A DNA stretch of 64,000 nucleotides from Cellulomonas cellasea (GTDB lineage: Bacteria > Actinomycetota > Actinomycetes > Actinomycetales > Cellulomonadaceae), in contig NZ_JAUDBQ010000001.1 in the NCBI RefSeq assembly GCF_030372105.1, positions 124,001 through 188,000 on the forward strand, given 5' to 3'. Numbering within the stretch: position 1 is the first letter of the stretch; each line of letters opens with the position of its first letter. Below, one piece after another: positions 16,078 to 26,500 of this stretch. Below the pieces are notes generated by a model that saw nothing but the letters and a program-made list of their open reading frames with translations, was not told the origin of the DNA and did no database searches. Position numbers and translations under genes: made by a program.

Positions 16078-17202
16078 TCACAGCTGGCACAGCTCCTCCT
16101 CGACCACTGCCCGCAGCCGGGCGACGAAGCGAGGCGCCGCGAACGCGTCCGCGTGGTCCCGCAGGGCGCTCGCGGACCACGGGCGGCGGAGCGCGCAATC
16201 GACCGCGCGCGCCACGGGCTCAGGCTCGGGGATGTCGAAGAACTCGCCGGTGACGTGCTCCCTGACGGTGTCGAGGTAGCCGCCGTCACGCAGCACCACC
16301 GCGGGCCGCCCGAAGGCGGCGGCCTCGAGCGGGGACAGGCCGTAGTCCTCGAAGGAGGCCGCCACGAGGGCCGAGCAGTTCCCGTACAGCCATCTCAGCT
16401 CGGCGTCGCTGACCCGCCCGAGCAGCCTGGCGCCGTGGATCGGCTGGGCGAGCCGCTCGAGCCGGCCGCGGTCCGGGCCCTCGCCCACCACCACGAGCCG
16501 GGCGCCGAGCCGCTGCGCCGCCCGCAGCACCACGTCCACGTTCTTGTAGGGGAGCAGCCGGGCCACGCACAGCAGGAACCCGCCCTCGACGCCCGGTGGC
16601 GGCGTCGACGGGCCGTCGGGCAGCAGCGCGGGCGGCGGCGGCAGCACCTCGGCGTCGATGCCGTAGACCTCCCGCACTGATCGGGCCGTGACGGACGAGT
16701 TCGCCAGGTACCTGTCGGCGCTGAGCGCGGCGCGCCGGTCCCAGGCGCGCAGCGAGGGCGCGAGCGCGTCCAGCGAGCGGGCCGCGACCCACCGTCGCAG
16801 ACCCCTGCGGTTGTGCGCCGCCCCGAGGTACCGCTCGGACTGGTAGAGCCAGCGCGCGGGCGCGTGGCAGTAGACGACCTTGCGCCCGGTCGACCGGAAG
16901 CCGTGCGCCCAGCCCGTGGAGCTCGCCAGCAGCACCTCCGACTCGATCGGCGGCGTGGCGGACACCGCCGAGGCGAGGAACGGCAGCCCCAGCCGGTGGT
17001 GGCGCCGCACGACGCCGAACCTGTCGAGGCGCGTGGTCCGCAGGTCCACCGCGCCGAACTCGGGGAACGTCCCCTCCGGGTCGTACAGCGAGGTGTGCAT
17101 CGGCGCCCCGGGGAAGCCCTCCACCATCGCCAGGGCGACCCGCTCGGCGCCGCCGCGCTGCGTGGCGTAGTCATGGGCGAGCGCCACCCGGTCAGCGCCC
17201 AC
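16078..17202 (-). CDS. Glycosyltransferase family 4 (WbaZ/mannosyltransferase-like)
   Basis: GT-B glycosyltransferase of 374 residues. The start MGADRVALAHDYATQRGGAERV contains the glycine-rich loop of WbaZ-type GT4 proteins. The second domain has GFLLCVARLLPYKNVDVVLRAA, and the donor-site region is ASFEDYGLSPLEAAAFGRPAVVLRDGGYLDTV, with the E of SPLEAAAFG in the expected place. It overlaps the initiating transferase gene by 11 bp and precedes the Wzz-like gene by 31 bp. It likely adds an early sugar, often mannose in this subfamily; the sugar is not proven here. Confidence 0.85.
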   Translation of the reverse strand: MGADRVALAHDYATQRGGAERVALAMVEGFPGAPMHTSLYDPEGTFPEFGAVDLRTTRLDRFGVVRRHHRLGLPFLASAVSATPPIESEVLLASSTGWAHGFRSTGRKVVYCHAPARWLYQSERYLGAAHNRRGLRRWVAARSLDALAPSLRAWDRRAALSADRYLANSSVTARSVREVYGIDAEVLPPPPALLPDGPSTPPPGVEGGFLLCVARLLPYKNVDVVLRAAQRLGARLVVVGEGPDRGRLERLAQPIHGARLLGRVSDAELRWLYGNCSALVAASFEDYGLSPLEAAAFGRPAVVLRDGGYLDTVREHVTGEFFDIPEPEPVARAVDCALRRPWSASALRDHADAFAAPRFVARLRAVVEEELCQL

Positions 17203-18733
17203 CGCGCCCGCTCACCACCACGTTGACGGTCTTCCACATGATCATGAGGTCGAGGGCGATGGACCAGTTCTCGACGTACCGCAGGTCCAGCTTCACCGCC
17301 TCCTTCCACGGGAGGTCGGTGCGCCCGCTGATCTGCCACAGGCCCGTCAGGCCGGGTTTGACCAGCAGCCGCCGTCCGACGGAGTCGCCGTACTGGGCGA
17401 CCTCGTGGGGCAGCGGCGGGCGGGGCCCCACCAGTGCCATCTCCCCGCGCAGCACGTTGAGGAGCTGCGGCAGCTCGTCGATCGAGTGTTTGCGCAGGAA
17501 CCGTCCCACCCGAGTGACCCGGGGGTCGACGTCGAGCTTGAACAGCGGCCCGTCGGCCTGGTTGTCGAGCCGCAGGGCCGCCTGCTGGGCCTCGGCGTCC
17601 ACGACCATGCTGCGGAACTTCAGCATCTTGAACGTGCGGCCGCCCTTCCCCACCCGGGTCTGGTGGAAGAGCGCCGGCCCGGGGCTGGTCACCCGGACGA
17701 CCACCGCCACGACTAGCAGCACGGGCGTCAGCACCACCAACGCGCCGAGGGCGCAGCCCAGGTCGAACATGCGCTTGAGCGTGACCCGGGGCCCGCGCGA
17801 CTCGGCCCGGCGCACGTGGATGAGGGACAGGCCGGCGGTCGGCTCGAGCATCACCCGGGGGCCGAAGACCTCGACCAGCCCGGGCGCCACCACGAGGCTG
17901 GCGCCGGTGCGCTCAAGCGCCCAGGAGAGCCGGCGCAGCGCCTGCCCGGTCAGGTCCGAGCCGGCGACGATGACCACGTCGAAGTCTCCGTCGACCACCA
18001 CCTGCGGGATGTCCGAGAGCGACCCGAGCACCGGGACGCCGACCTCGGGGCCGGGGACGGCGAGCGCCGGCACGCACAGCCCGGCGATCTGGTACCCGTG
18101 CTGCGGCGCGGCGCGGAGGTCCGCGACGAGCCTGTCGATCGCGGCGACGTCGCCCACCACGAGGGTGCGGCGCATCGCCTCCCCACCGCTGCGCCGCCGG
18201 TGCAGCCCGCGCCGGTTGAGGTGCCGGGCCCCGGCCAGGGCCCCCATCATCAGCGGCAGCGCGCCGAAGACGACGGTGCGCGGCACCTCGGCGTCGAAGC
18301 CGACGGCGAACAGGGCGAGCGTCGCGGCGGTGAGGACCCCGGCGCGCAACACCGCTTGGAACTCCAGGGGCCCGTCGCCCAGGTTCGCGCGCTCGTACCC
18401 GCGCTCGACGCCGACCATGATCACGAAGAGCAGGCCGATCGACGCCCCCCAGCCGAACTGCAGCAACGTCACCCCGTGCATCGCGAACAGCAGGGCTGTC
18501 GGGATGGACAGGCACAGCAGCAGGTCCCGCGCCATGGTCGACCACTGGTACGCCGTCTGCTGCTCGCGCCAGCTCAATCCGGAGCCGGCGGTGGCGCTGC
18601 GCCTGACGCGGCGGATGAACGGCTGGCTCGACGCCCACGACACGCGTGGGCCGGCCGCTGGCCGACGACGCTCCTGCGTCGCAGCCTCGACTGCGCTCGC
18701 TGATGGCACGTCCCGGTCGTCGATCAGGCTCAT
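17192..18733 (-). CDS. Initiating polyprenyl-phosphate sugar-1-phosphate transferase
   Basis: First gene of the minus-strand exopolysaccharide run, 513 residues, of the WbaP/WcaJ/CpsE type. It transfers a sugar 1-phosphate from a nucleotide sugar to undecaprenyl phosphate, committing the repeat unit. About four N-terminal membrane segments are followed by a CoA-binding-like cytosolic domain (MRRTLVVGDVAAIDRLVADL). The C-terminal catalytic domain begins at KRMFDLGCALGALVVLTPVLL, then GPALFHQTRVGKGGRTFKMLKFRSM, LRKHSIDELPQLLNVLRGEMALVGPRPPLP and LTGLWQISGRTDLPWKEAVKLDLRYVENWS, all family hallmarks. The first sugar (glucose or galactose are usual) is not identifiable here. Confidence 0.93.
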   Translation of the reverse strand: MSLIDDRDVPSASAVEAATQERRRPAAGPRVSWASSQPFIRRVRRSATAGSGLSWREQQTAYQWSTMARDLLLCLSIPTALLFAMHGVTLLQFGWGASIGLLFVIMVGVERGYERANLGDGPLEFQAVLRAGVLTAATLALFAVGFDAEVPRTVVFGALPLMMGALAGARHLNRRGLHRRRSGGEAMRRTLVVGDVAAIDRLVADLRAAPQHGYQIAGLCVPALAVPGPEVGVPVLGSLSDIPQVVVDGDFDVVIVAGSDLTGQALRRLSWALERTGASLVVAPGLVEVFGPRVMLEPTAGLSLIHVRRAESRGPRVTLKRMFDLGCALGALVVLTPVLLVVAVVVRVTSPGPALFHQTRVGKGGRTFKMLKFRSMVVDAEAQQAALRLDNQADGPLFKLDVDPRVTRVGRFLRKHSIDELPQLLNVLRGEMALVGPRPPLPHEVAQYGDSVGRRLLVKPGLTGLWQISGRTDLPWKEAVKLDLRYVENWSIALDLMIMWKTVNVVVSGRGGR

Positions 18734-18754
18734 GCGTCGCCCCCCGGCAGATGA

Positions 18755-18803
18755 TGTGCCTTGAGGGTATATGGCCCGGTTCGATCGTGTAACACCCAGT
18801 TGC
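18755..18803 (-). promoter_or_regulatory. Putative promoter of the minus-strand exopolysaccharide run
   Basis: The 158-bp gap upstream of the initiating transferase contains its only AT-rich patch here. On the minus strand a TATACC -10-like element lies 17 bp downstream of TGTTAC, itself part of GCAAC-N5-GTTAC (18789-18803), which resembles the direct-repeat boxes upstream of the rpf-like genes. The promoter is inferred from composition and position only. Confidence 0.3.
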
Positions 18804-18891
18804 CCGAATTCACCCTATTTGCTCGGCGCGTCGTGCGGCGCGTCGCGCTGAGCGGCTCCCCTGCCACGCCCGGCCCGGGAGGCCTGGGCGG

Positions 18892-19509
18892 CTAGGAGCG
18901 GGTGTGGTACTTCAACTGGGCGCGCTCGAGCCCTTCCGTCACGACGAGCTCCACCGCATCCGCGGCGGCGTCCACCAGCCAGGGCAGGTCCTTGCGCTCG
19001 GCGGCCGTGAAGTCCCTCAGCACATAGTCCGCGGCATCCATCCGGCCAGGCGGGCGGCCCACGCCGACCCGCACGCGCACATAATCCTTGGTGCCCAACG
19101 CCTTCGAGGTGTCGCGCAGCCCGTTGTGGCCGCCCTCGCCCCCGCCGATCTTCAGCTTGATCTCCGCGTACGGGATGTCGAGCTCGTCATGCACCATCAC
19201 CACGCGCTCGGCCGGCACGTCGTAGTACTGGGCCAGCGCCGCCACCGGGCCGCCGGAGACGTTCATGTAGGTGGTCGGCTTGGCGAGCACCACCCGGGGG
19301 CCGGGGGCCCCGCCCGGCAACGTGCCGAGCCGGGCCTCGGCGACTGCCGCCTTCGGCCGCCGCGACAGCAGCCCGCCGCGCGCCCCGAACGTGGCGCCGG
19401 TGCGGCTCGCCAACTCGTCGAGCACCATCTGGCCGACGTTGTGCCTGTTGCCCGCGTACTGCGGGCCCGGGTTGCCGAGCCCGACGACGAGCCAGGGTCC
19501 CTCCGACAT
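18892..19509 (-). CDS. pth: Peptidyl-tRNA hydrolase
   Basis: Cytosolic esterase that recycles peptidyl-tRNA released from stalled ribosomes, 205 residues, normal length. Motifs are [28 protein letters not shown] (catalytic His in the RHNVG segment), [11 protein letters not shown] with the conserved Asn, VHDELDIP with the conserved Asp, and [12 protein letters not shown]. The chosen ATG has a good ribosome site (GGAAGGA) about 8 nt upstream; longer in-frame starts add only non-conserved sequence. It follows rplY as in many actinobacteria, separated by tandem hairpins, so it probably also has its own transcription. Confidence 0.96.
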   Translation of the reverse strand: MSEGPWLVVGLGNPGPQYAGNRHNVGQMVLDELASRTGATFGARGGLLSRRPKAAVAEARLGTLPGGAPGPRVVLAKPTTYMNVSGGPVAALAQYYDVPAERVVMVHDELDIPYAEIKLKIGGGEGGHNGLRDTSKALGTKDYVRVRVGVGRPPGRMDAADYVLRDFTAAERKDLPWLVDAAADAVELVVTEGLERAQLKYHTRS

Positions 19510-19558
19510 GCGCTTCCTTCCGATCTCCCCGCGACGACGTGCCCGGGCGTGGACGCGA

Positions 19559-19625
19559 CGACGCCCGGCACCGTCGAACGGTACCGGGCGTCGCTGCGCC
19601 TGCCGGCCGCCTAGCGGCCGGCAGG
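19559..19625 (-). terminator. Tandem hairpins downstream of rplY
   Basis: Two adjacent inverted repeats follow the rplY stop. The proximal one is a perfect 12-bp stem with a 3-nt loop (19599-19610/19614-19625). The distal one is a 16-bp stem with a 4-base spacer or smaller and one non-Watson-Crick position (19559-19574/19578-19593). In minus-strand RNA that position is a G-U pair, which supports minus-strand transcription. There is no U-tract, as usual for high-GC actinobacteria. Confidence 0.7.
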
Positions 19626-19630
19626 GTGGC

Positions 19631-20251
19631 TCAGGCCTTCTCGGCTGCGGACTCCGCCGACTGCTCGGCGGCCAGCTCGGCGACGGCCGCGTCGGCGGCG
19701 ATGTCGGCAGCGGACGCCTGCGGCGCCGTGACGGAGATGATCGCGGCGTCGGGGTCGGTGACGAGCACCGCGCCCTCGGGCAGCGGGATGTCGCGGGCGA
19801 AGACGATCTCGCCAGCGGCGACACCCGTGATGGAGACCTCGATCTCGCGCGGCAGGTTCGTCGCCTCGGCCTCGAGCGCCAGGGTCTGCAGGTCGAAGAT
19901 GTGGATCGTGCCCGGCTCGGGCTCGCCCACGACGACGATCGGGACCTCGACGGAGACCTTCTCGCCCTTCTTCACGATGAGCAGGTCGACGTGCTCGATG
20001 ACGTTGCGGACCGGCTCGCGCTGGACGTCCTTGGCGATCGCGAGGGTCTTCTCACCGTCGAGCTCGATCGCGAACAGCGCGTTCGCCTGCTTGAGGGCGA
20101 GCATCGTCTCGTGGCCCGGCAGGGCGACGTGCAGCGGGTCGGTGCCGTGCCCGTAGAGGACGGCGGGGATCTGGTGCGCACGGCGCAGGCGGCGCGCCGC
20201 GCCCTTGCCGAACTCGGAACGGGCGGTGGCGACGAGCTTGACCTCGGACAC
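19631..20251 (-). CDS. rplY: 50S ribosomal protein L25 (Ctc form)
   Basis: 5S rRNA-binding ribosomal protein of the long Ctc/TL5 type, 206 residues. The GTG start gives the conserved opening [23 protein letters not shown], followed by [21 protein letters not shown] in the L25 N-terminal domain. The TL5-like second domain contains [17 protein letters not shown] and [16 protein letters not shown]. The C-terminal tail is Ala-rich and acidic, typical of actinobacterial Ctc proteins. The ribosome site GGGAG precedes the GTG. The order prs, rplY, pth is conserved, for example in mycobacteria. Confidence 0.95.
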   Translation of the reverse strand: MSEVKLVATARSEFGKGAARRLRRAHQIPAVLYGHGTDPLHVALPGHETMLALKQANALFAIELDGEKTLAIAKDVQREPVRNVIEHVDLLIVKKGEKVSVEVPIVVVGEPEPGTIHIFDLQTLALEAEATNLPREIEVSITGVAAGEIVFARDIPLPEGAVLVTDPDAAIISVTAPQASAADIAADAAVAELAAEQSAESAAEKA

Positions 20252-20464
20252 GATGACTCCCAGAAAGCAGACGATGAATGGTGACGAAGCTGAGTGGTGG
20301 CCTCGACGCGGGGCGCAGGACGGGCACGCGGAGGCGGCAACCGCCCAGTCGATCACGGACCCGGAGGCTGGTCGCTGCGCTGTCCCGCGGTGCGTGAGCA
20401 CCCGCCGGACTACTCGCGGAACCAGGCCTTCGGCGTCCCTCGCCGGGGCAACCTGATGATCCTA

Positions 20465-20512
20465 CCCGGCCTGGGTGCTTCCCCCAAGCCGGGTCGTGCC
20501 GCCTGAGGCGGC
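20465..20512 (-). terminator. Hairpin pair downstream of prs
   Basis: An 11-bp stem (20465-20475/20483-20493, one wobble in minus-strand RNA) and a compact 6-bp stem with a TGA/TCA loop (20498-20512) lie just after the prs stop. The pair probably ends the glmU-prs transcript. The rest of the prs-rplY gap to 20252 holds no recognisable gene and presumably the rplY promoter. Confidence 0.6.
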
Positions 20513-20523
20513 GCCAGGCAGGA

Positions 20524-21507
20524 TCAGGCCTGGCCGTCGAACAACGACGTGACAGAGCCGTCGTCGAAGACCTCGCGGATGGCACGCGCCAGCAGCGGCG
20601 CGATGGACAGCACGGTGAGCTTGTCGAAGCGGCGCTCATCCGGGATCGGCAAGGTGTCCGTGATGATGACCTCACGGGCGCCGCACTGCTGCAGGCGGTC
20701 GATCGCCGGGTCGGAGAGCACACCGTGCGTCGCCGCGACGATGACGTCCTTGGCGCCCGCCTCCATGAGCACGCGCACCGCTCCGGAGATGGTGCCGGCC
20801 GTGTCGATGAGGTCGTCCACGAGCACGCAGCTGCGGCCCTCGACGTCGCCGACCACGCGGTTCGCCACGGTGCGGTTCGGGCGTGAGATGTCACGCGTCT
20901 TGTGCACGAAGGCCAGCGGCCCGCCGCCCAGCTTGGCGGCCCACTGCTCGGCCACGCGGATGCGGCCGGCGTCCGGGGAGACGACAGTCACGTTCGACGT
21001 GTCGACCCGGGTGCGGACGTACTCGGTGAGGATCGGCATGGCCCACAGGTGGTCCACCGGGCCGTCGAAGAAGCCCTGGATCTGCGCGGCGTGCAGGTCC
21101 ACGCTCATCAGCCGGTCGGCGCCGGCGGTCTTGAACAGGTCCGCCATGAGGCGGGCCGAGATCGGCTCGCGGCCACGGTGCTTCTTGTCCTGCCGCGCGT
21201 AGCCGTAGAACGGCGCGACCACGGTGATGGTCTTCGCGGAGGCGCGCTTCAGGGCGTCGACCATGAGCAGCTGCTCCATGATCCACTGGTTGATCGGCGC
21301 CGCGTGGCTCTGCAGGACGAACGCGTCCGAGCCGCGGATCGACTCGCCGAAGCGGACGTAGATCTCGCCGTTCGCGAAGTCGTACGCGGTGGTGGGAACG
21401 AGTTCGCTGCCCAGTTCTTCGGCGACGGAAGCGGCAAGGTCGGTGTGGGCCCGGCCTGAGATGAGGACGAGCCTCCGCTCACCGTCAGGGGAGACGATCC
21501 CGGTCAT
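20524..21507 (-). CDS. prs: Ribose-phosphate pyrophosphokinase
   Basis: Makes 5-phosphoribosyl 1-diphosphate from ribose 5-phosphate and ATP for nucleotide, histidine and tryptophan synthesis, and in actinobacteria for decaprenylphosphoryl arabinose where that pathway exists. The protein has 327 residues. Motifs are [22 protein letters not shown], the catalytic flexible-loop region [26 protein letters not shown], the divalent-cation site [19 protein letters not shown] and the PRPP-binding loop [14 protein letters not shown]. It starts within the last 4 bp of glmU (ATGA), so the two are translationally coupled. Confidence 0.97.
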   Translation of the reverse strand: MTGIVSPDGERRLVLISGRAHTDLAASVAEELGSELVPTTAYDFANGEIYVRFGESIRGSDAFVLQSHAAPINQWIMEQLLMVDALKRASAKTITVVAPFYGYARQDKKHRGREPISARLMADLFKTAGADRLMSVDLHAAQIQGFFDGPVDHLWAMPILTEYVRTRVDTSNVTVVSPDAGRIRVAEQWAAKLGGGPLAFVHKTRDISRPNRTVANRVVGDVEGRSCVLVDDLIDTAGTISGAVRVLMEAGAKDVIVAATHGVLSDPAIDRLQQCGAREVIITDTLPIPDERRFDKLTVLSIAPLLARAIREVFDDGSVTSLFDGQA

Positions 21508-23153
21508 CGTGCGGAGTCCTTCGTGTTCGTTGGTGCGTCAGGCAGCTCAGTCGGCTGGTCGGGCAGCGTGGGGGGCGGGGTGGGGACCGGGCCGGTGGAG
21601 GCGCTCTGGGCGCGCCCCCGCTCGGCGCGCGCCTGCGGCGAGAGCTCGTCCGGCTGGCCGCCGAGCGCGCGCTCGGCGGCCGCGGCGGCGGGTGTGCCGG
21701 CGCGGGCCCGCACCACCCAGCCCTCGATGTTGCGCTGGGCGCCGCTGCTCACCGCGAGGGCGCCCGGGGGGACGTCACGCCGGATGACGCTGCCGGCGCC
21801 GGTGTACGCGCCATCGCCCACCGTGACCGGCGCGACGAACATGTTGTCCGAGCCGGTGCGGGCGTAGGAGCCGATCGTCGTGTGGTGCTTGTTCACGCCG
21901 TCGTAGTTGACGAACACCGACGCGGCGCCGATGTTCGTCTCCTCGCCGATGGTCGCGTCGCCCACGTAGGACAGGTGCGGCACCTTGGAGCCGGCGCCGA
22001 TCTGCGCGTTCTTCGTCTCGACGAATGTGCCGATCTTGCCGTGGGCGCCCAGCACAGTCCCGGGCCGCAGGTAGGCGAACGGGCCCACCGTGGCCCCCTC
22101 GCCGATCACCGCGAGCGAGCCGTGGGTGCGCACCACAGAAGCGCCGGCGCCCACCTCGACGTCCGCGAGGGTGGTGTCGGGGCCGACCGTGGCGCCCTCC
22201 CCCACCGACGTGGCGCCGTGGAGCTGGGTGCCGGGCAGCAGCGTGACGTCGCGCGCCAGGTCCACGTCCACGTCGACCCAGGTCGTCGCCGGGTCCACGA
22301 CGGTGACCCCCGCGCGCATCCAGTCGTCGAGGATCCGGCGGTTGAGCTCGGCGCGCAGCGTGGCGAGCTGCACGCGGTCGTTGACGCCCTCGACGAGCAG
22401 CGGGTCGTCGGTGCGCAGCGCGCGCACCCGGCCGCCGTCCTCGCGGGCGATGGCCAGCACGTCCGTCAGGTACACCTCGCCCTGCGCGTTGTCCCGGCCG
22501 AGCCGGCCGAGCGCGCCGCGCAGCACCGTGGAGTCGAAGACGTACACCGAGGAGTTGATCTCGCGGATCGCGCGCTGGTCGGCGTCGGCGTCCTTCTCCT
22601 CGACGATGCCCGTCACGTCGCCCGTCGCCGGGTCGCGCAGCACGCGGCCGTAGCCCGTGGGGTCGTCGACCTCGGTGGTGAGCACCGTCACCGCGTCGTC
22701 GTCGGCCACGTGGGCGGCGAGGAGCTCGGCGAGGGTGCCGCCGTCGAGCAGCGGGATGTCCCCCGCGAGCACCACGACGGGGCCCTCGACGCGCACGCCT
22801 GCGACGGCGCCGGTGGCCGGCAGCCCCTCGCCGGCACGTGCGGCATCGGCCTGGGCCGCGGCGTCGAGCACCGAGAGGGCGCACTGGACGGCCCGGCCAG
22901 TGCCCGGCACGTCGTCCTGGTCGGCGATCAGCGCCTGCGGGTCGACCTCGCGGGCGTGGGCGGCGACGAGCTCGCGCTCGTGGCGCACGACCACCGCGAC
23001 GCGGCCTGGGTCGAGCTCACGTGCGGCGGTCAGGGCGTGGCCGAGCATGCTGCGGCCAGCCAGAGTATGCAAAACCTTGGGTGTCGCCGAACGCATCCGT
23101 GTGCCTTCGCCGGCGGCGAGGACGATGACGGCTGCTGGGCGGGGGGTGGTCAC
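21504..23153 (-). CDS. glmU: Bifunctional GlmU: UDP-GlcNAc pyrophosphorylase/GlcN-1-P acetyltransferase
   Basis: Makes UDP-GlcNAc for peptidoglycan and surface glycans, 549 residues. The N-terminal uridylyltransferase has [22 protein letters not shown] and [15 protein letters not shown]. The C-terminal left-handed beta-helix acetyltransferase has hexapeptide repeats and [23 protein letters not shown] with the conserved catalytic-region His and Asn, plus [11 protein letters not shown] long Pro/Ala-rich tail (about the last 60 residues) is typical of actinobacterial GlmU. A GTG with upstream GGGAG was chosen because the preceding in-frame residues are not GlmU-like. Confidence 0.96.
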   Translation of the reverse strand: MTTPRPAAVIVLAAGEGTRMRSATPKVLHTLAGRSMLGHALTAARELDPGRVAVVVRHERELVAAHAREVDPQALIADQDDVPGTGRAVQCALSVLDAAAQADAARAGEGLPATGAVAGVRVEGPVVVLAGDIPLLDGGTLAELLAAHVADDDAVTVLTTEVDDPTGYGRVLRDPATGDVTGIVEEKDADADQRAIREINSSVYVFDSTVLRGALGRLGRDNAQGEVYLTDVLAIAREDGGRVRALRTDDPLLVEGVNDRVQLATLRAELNRRILDDWMRAGVTVVDPATTWVDVDVDLARDVTLLPGTQLHGATSVGEGATVGPDTTLADVEVGAGASVVRTHGSLAVIGEGATVGPFAYLRPGTVLGAHGKIGTFVETKNAQIGAGSKVPHLSYVGDATIGEETNIGAASVFVNYDGVNKHHTTIGSYARTGSDNMFVAPVTVGDGAYTGAGSVIRRDVPPGALAVSSGAQRNIEGWVVRARAGTPAAAAAERALGGQPDELSPQARAERGRAQSASTGPVPTPPPTLPDQPTELPDAPTNTKDSAR

Positions 23154-23596
23154 CTGTGGGTGCTCCCGTCGGATCTGCCCGAGCTGTCGGGCGGCGGATC
23201 TTGCGCACCAGCACTCTACCGCCGCGAGGGCTGGCGCTCGTTCAGCCGGTGGGCTGACCCGGCACTTCACCACGTCCTGTGATCATGCGCACGTCGATGC
23301 GCTCGGCCCCGGCCCGGCGCCGTTCGGCGCTTCGCGCGGTTTGTCACTAAATGTTACGTTGAGCCCAGCGGCTGCCGGCTCCCCTCAGCAGCGGCCGCAT
23401 CACGGCAGCCCGCCGCTCGAGCCGTCCGAGGCTGGACGCTCCCGTCGGGCGGAGCCCGTCAGGTGCGTGGCCCACAGTGGCCCTCACCCACTTCCCCCGC
23501 TCAGCGCCAGGCCTGGCCACGACGGCCGCCCGGCGAAGCCGCAGGCCGCCCACGGTGGCCGCGATGCGCCGTCAGCGGCGCTCTGGAGGTTTGGCG
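23154..23596. other. 443-bp divergent intergenic region, glmU / GH3 gene
   Basis: No supported gene. It should hold the promoters of glmU (minus; a TAGAGT -10-like hexamer at 23214-23219 is the best candidate) and of the GH3 gene (plus). An unusually AT-rich island at 23340-23365 contains GTCAC-N5-GTTACGTT on the plus strand. The part nearer the GH3 gene is GC-rich; its only clear signal is the ribosome site GGAGG at 23585-23589. Confidence 0.6.
23343..23360 (+). promoter_or_regulatory. Possible direct-repeat operator/promoter upstream of GH3 gene
   Basis: GTCAC and GTTAC half-sites are repeated with a 10-bp period and the second continues as TACGTT, a possible -10. It resembles the two rpf-associated boxes (11-bp period) and reads in the direction of the GH3 gene, about 240 bp before its start. 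This is weak, composition-based evidence. Confidence 0.3.
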
Positions 23597-26500
23597 ATGG
23601 AGCCATGGCAGTCCCATGTCACGCGAGGGCGCTCCGCCCCGCCGCACCGACGACTCCGCAGGCTCGCGCGCAGGTCGACCGCCGCGACCCTCGCCCTGGT
23701 GGTGATGGCCACCGGCCTGACGACGATGGCCACGTCGGCCACCGCCCAGGACGAGCCGTGGATGAACACCGACCTGTCGCCCGACGAGCGCGCCGACCTG
23801 CTCGCCGACGCGATGACCCTCGACCAGAAGCTCACGCTGTTCAACGGCAGCGGCGCAGGGGCCACGGCGATCCCCGAGCTGGGCGTCCCCGCACGCCGGG
23901 AGATCGACGGCGCCACCGGCGTGATCGTCGCGGACGTCCCGACGACGGCCTTCCCGGCGGGCGCCTCGCTCGCCTCCACATGGAACCCCGACCTGGCGCA
24001 GGCCTTCGGCCGCCAGGCGGGGCTCGAGACCCACCTCACGGGATTCTCGGGCTGGGCGGGCCCGTCGAGCGACCTGGTGCGCAGCCCGTTCAACGGCCGC
24101 CAGTGGGCCACCTACGGCGAGGACCCGCTGCTCGCGGGGCTGATGCCCGGCAACGTGATCGCCGGGGTCAACCAGACGAACGACACCAACGGCGTCTACT
24201 CGCTGCCCAAGCACTACGTCGCCAACAACCAGGAGACCCAGCGCACCACGCTGGACGCCGTGCTGGACGAGCGCACGCTCCGGGAGGTCTACGTCCGCAC
24301 CTGGGAGTCGCTGGTCGAGGCGGAGCCCGGCGCGGTCATGTGCGCGTTCCCCCGCGTGAACGGGACGCACGCCTGCGAGAACCCGAACCTGCTGTGGGAC
24401 ATCCTCAAGGGCGAGCTCGGGTACCCCGGGTGGGTGTCCTCCGACTTCAACGCGTGCACCACCCTCGAGGCGTACAACCTCGGCGCGGACGTGTGCGGCC
24501 CGGGCTTCCCCGACTTCGCCACGTTCACCGCGGCAGTCGAGGACGGGACGATCACCCCGGAGCGGTTCGAGGACATGGTGCACCGCATCCTGCGCTCGTA
24601 CTTCAAGGACGGGATCATCGACCACCCGCCCGTCGGCAGCCTGGAGAACCCGAAGCCGGCGACGCCGCCGCTCTCGGACGAGGTCGTGGCGGCGGGTGAC
24701 GAGACGGCGTACCGCATCGCCGTCGACGGGTCGGTGCTGCTGCGCAACGAGGACGGGGCGCTGCCGCTGGAGGCCGACGAGCTCGACTCGATCGCCGTGA
24801 TCGGCGAGGCCGCGGACCGGTACCTCACCGGGTTCGGCAGCGACATCGTCGTCGACCCGACGCAGTTGACGACCATCCTGGACGGCATCGCCGACCGGGC
24901 CGGGAGCGGCGTGGCGGTCACGCACGTCGACGGCGCCGACCCGGTGCGCCCGGGCGACCTGATGCCCGGCGACCCGCCGGTCCCGTCCGGGGTGCTGCAG
25001 CCGTCCACCGGCTCCGGTCCCGGGCTCTGGGCCGAGTGGTTCACCACGTCCGACTTCAGCGGCACGCCCAACACGACCCGGGTCGAGGACCAGGTCAACT
25101 GGGCGGAGGGGCTCGCCGCGGTGTTCGGCCAGTTCGGGTACAACCCGTCCCCCGCGCCGAAGCTGCCCGACGCGTTCCTCGGCGCGCCGAACCCGTCGGT
25201 CCGCTGGTCGGGGACGCTGAACCCGACGGAGACGGGCCCCTACCAGCTCGGCGTGACGGTGCTGGGCCAGGTGACGTTGTCGGTGGACGGCCAGGAGGTC
25301 CTCACGGCCGACGCCGACACCATCCAGACGCTGTCCACCGAGCTCGAGCTCACCGCCGGGCAGAGCTACGACATCGTCATCGAGTACGTCGCCGACGCGC
25401 CGAACCAGTGCTGCCCGGGGACCACGTCGGAGATCGGCCCCACCATCCGGTTCTCCTGGGTCCCGCCGAACGGCAACGCCTCACCGCAGATCCAGGAGGC
25501 CGTCGGGGCCGCCGCGACGTCCGACGTCGCGGTGATCGTCGCCAACGACTACATGGGCGAGTCCCTCGACCGCGGCAACCTGGGGCTGTTCCAAGACATG
25601 AGCCTGCTGATCGAGTCGGTGGCCGCGGTCAACCCCAACGTCGTCGTCGTGCTCGCCACGGGGGCGCCGGTGGAGATGCCCTGGCTGGACAGCGTCCCAG
25701 CGGTGTTCGAGTCCTGGTATCCGGGCCAGCAGCAGGGCAGCGCCATCGCCGCGCTGCTGTTCGGCGACGAGGACTTCAGCGGTCGGCTGCCGATCACGTG
25801 GCCGGCGTCGGAGGAGCAGGTCGTCGACGAGATCGGCCTGGCGAACCCCTACCTCGACGTCAACGTCCCCGACATCACCGTCGACTACACCGACGGCGTC
25901 TTCGTCGGCTACCGGGCCTACGACGAGCTGGGCGTGGAGCCGCTGTTCCCGTTCGGGCACGGGCTGTCGTACTCGTCGTTCGCGTACGACAACCTCCAGG
26001 TCACCGGCCCGCGGGCCCGGCAGAACGAGGGGCCGGACACGTCCGAGCCGGGGCTGGTGAGCGTCGACGTGACGAACACCGGCACGTTCACCTCCACCGA
26101 GGTGGTGCAGGTCTACAACGGCCGGCTGCCCACCGATCGGGCCGTGACACCGCCGCAGGCGCTGCTCGGCTGGGGCCGGGTGACCTTGGCGCCCGGGGAG
26201 ACCGCCACCGTCGAGGTGCCCATCGAGCTCTACACGCCCCAGCACGTGCTGGCGTACTGGGACACGGAGTTCGGCTACTGGATCACCCCGACGGGGACCA
26301 CCGACCTGTATGTCGGCTCGTCGTCGCGGGATGTGCGGCTGACCTCGACCCTCGAGGTCCGCGAGCCGCTGGAGCCGGACACCACGCCGCCGACGTTCGA
26401 GCTGACCGGGTTCACTGACGGCGGGCTCTACGGCGTGGGCGGCACGATCGACTGGGGCCTGACGGTCGACGACCCGACGGCCACCGTCGTCGCGACGCTC

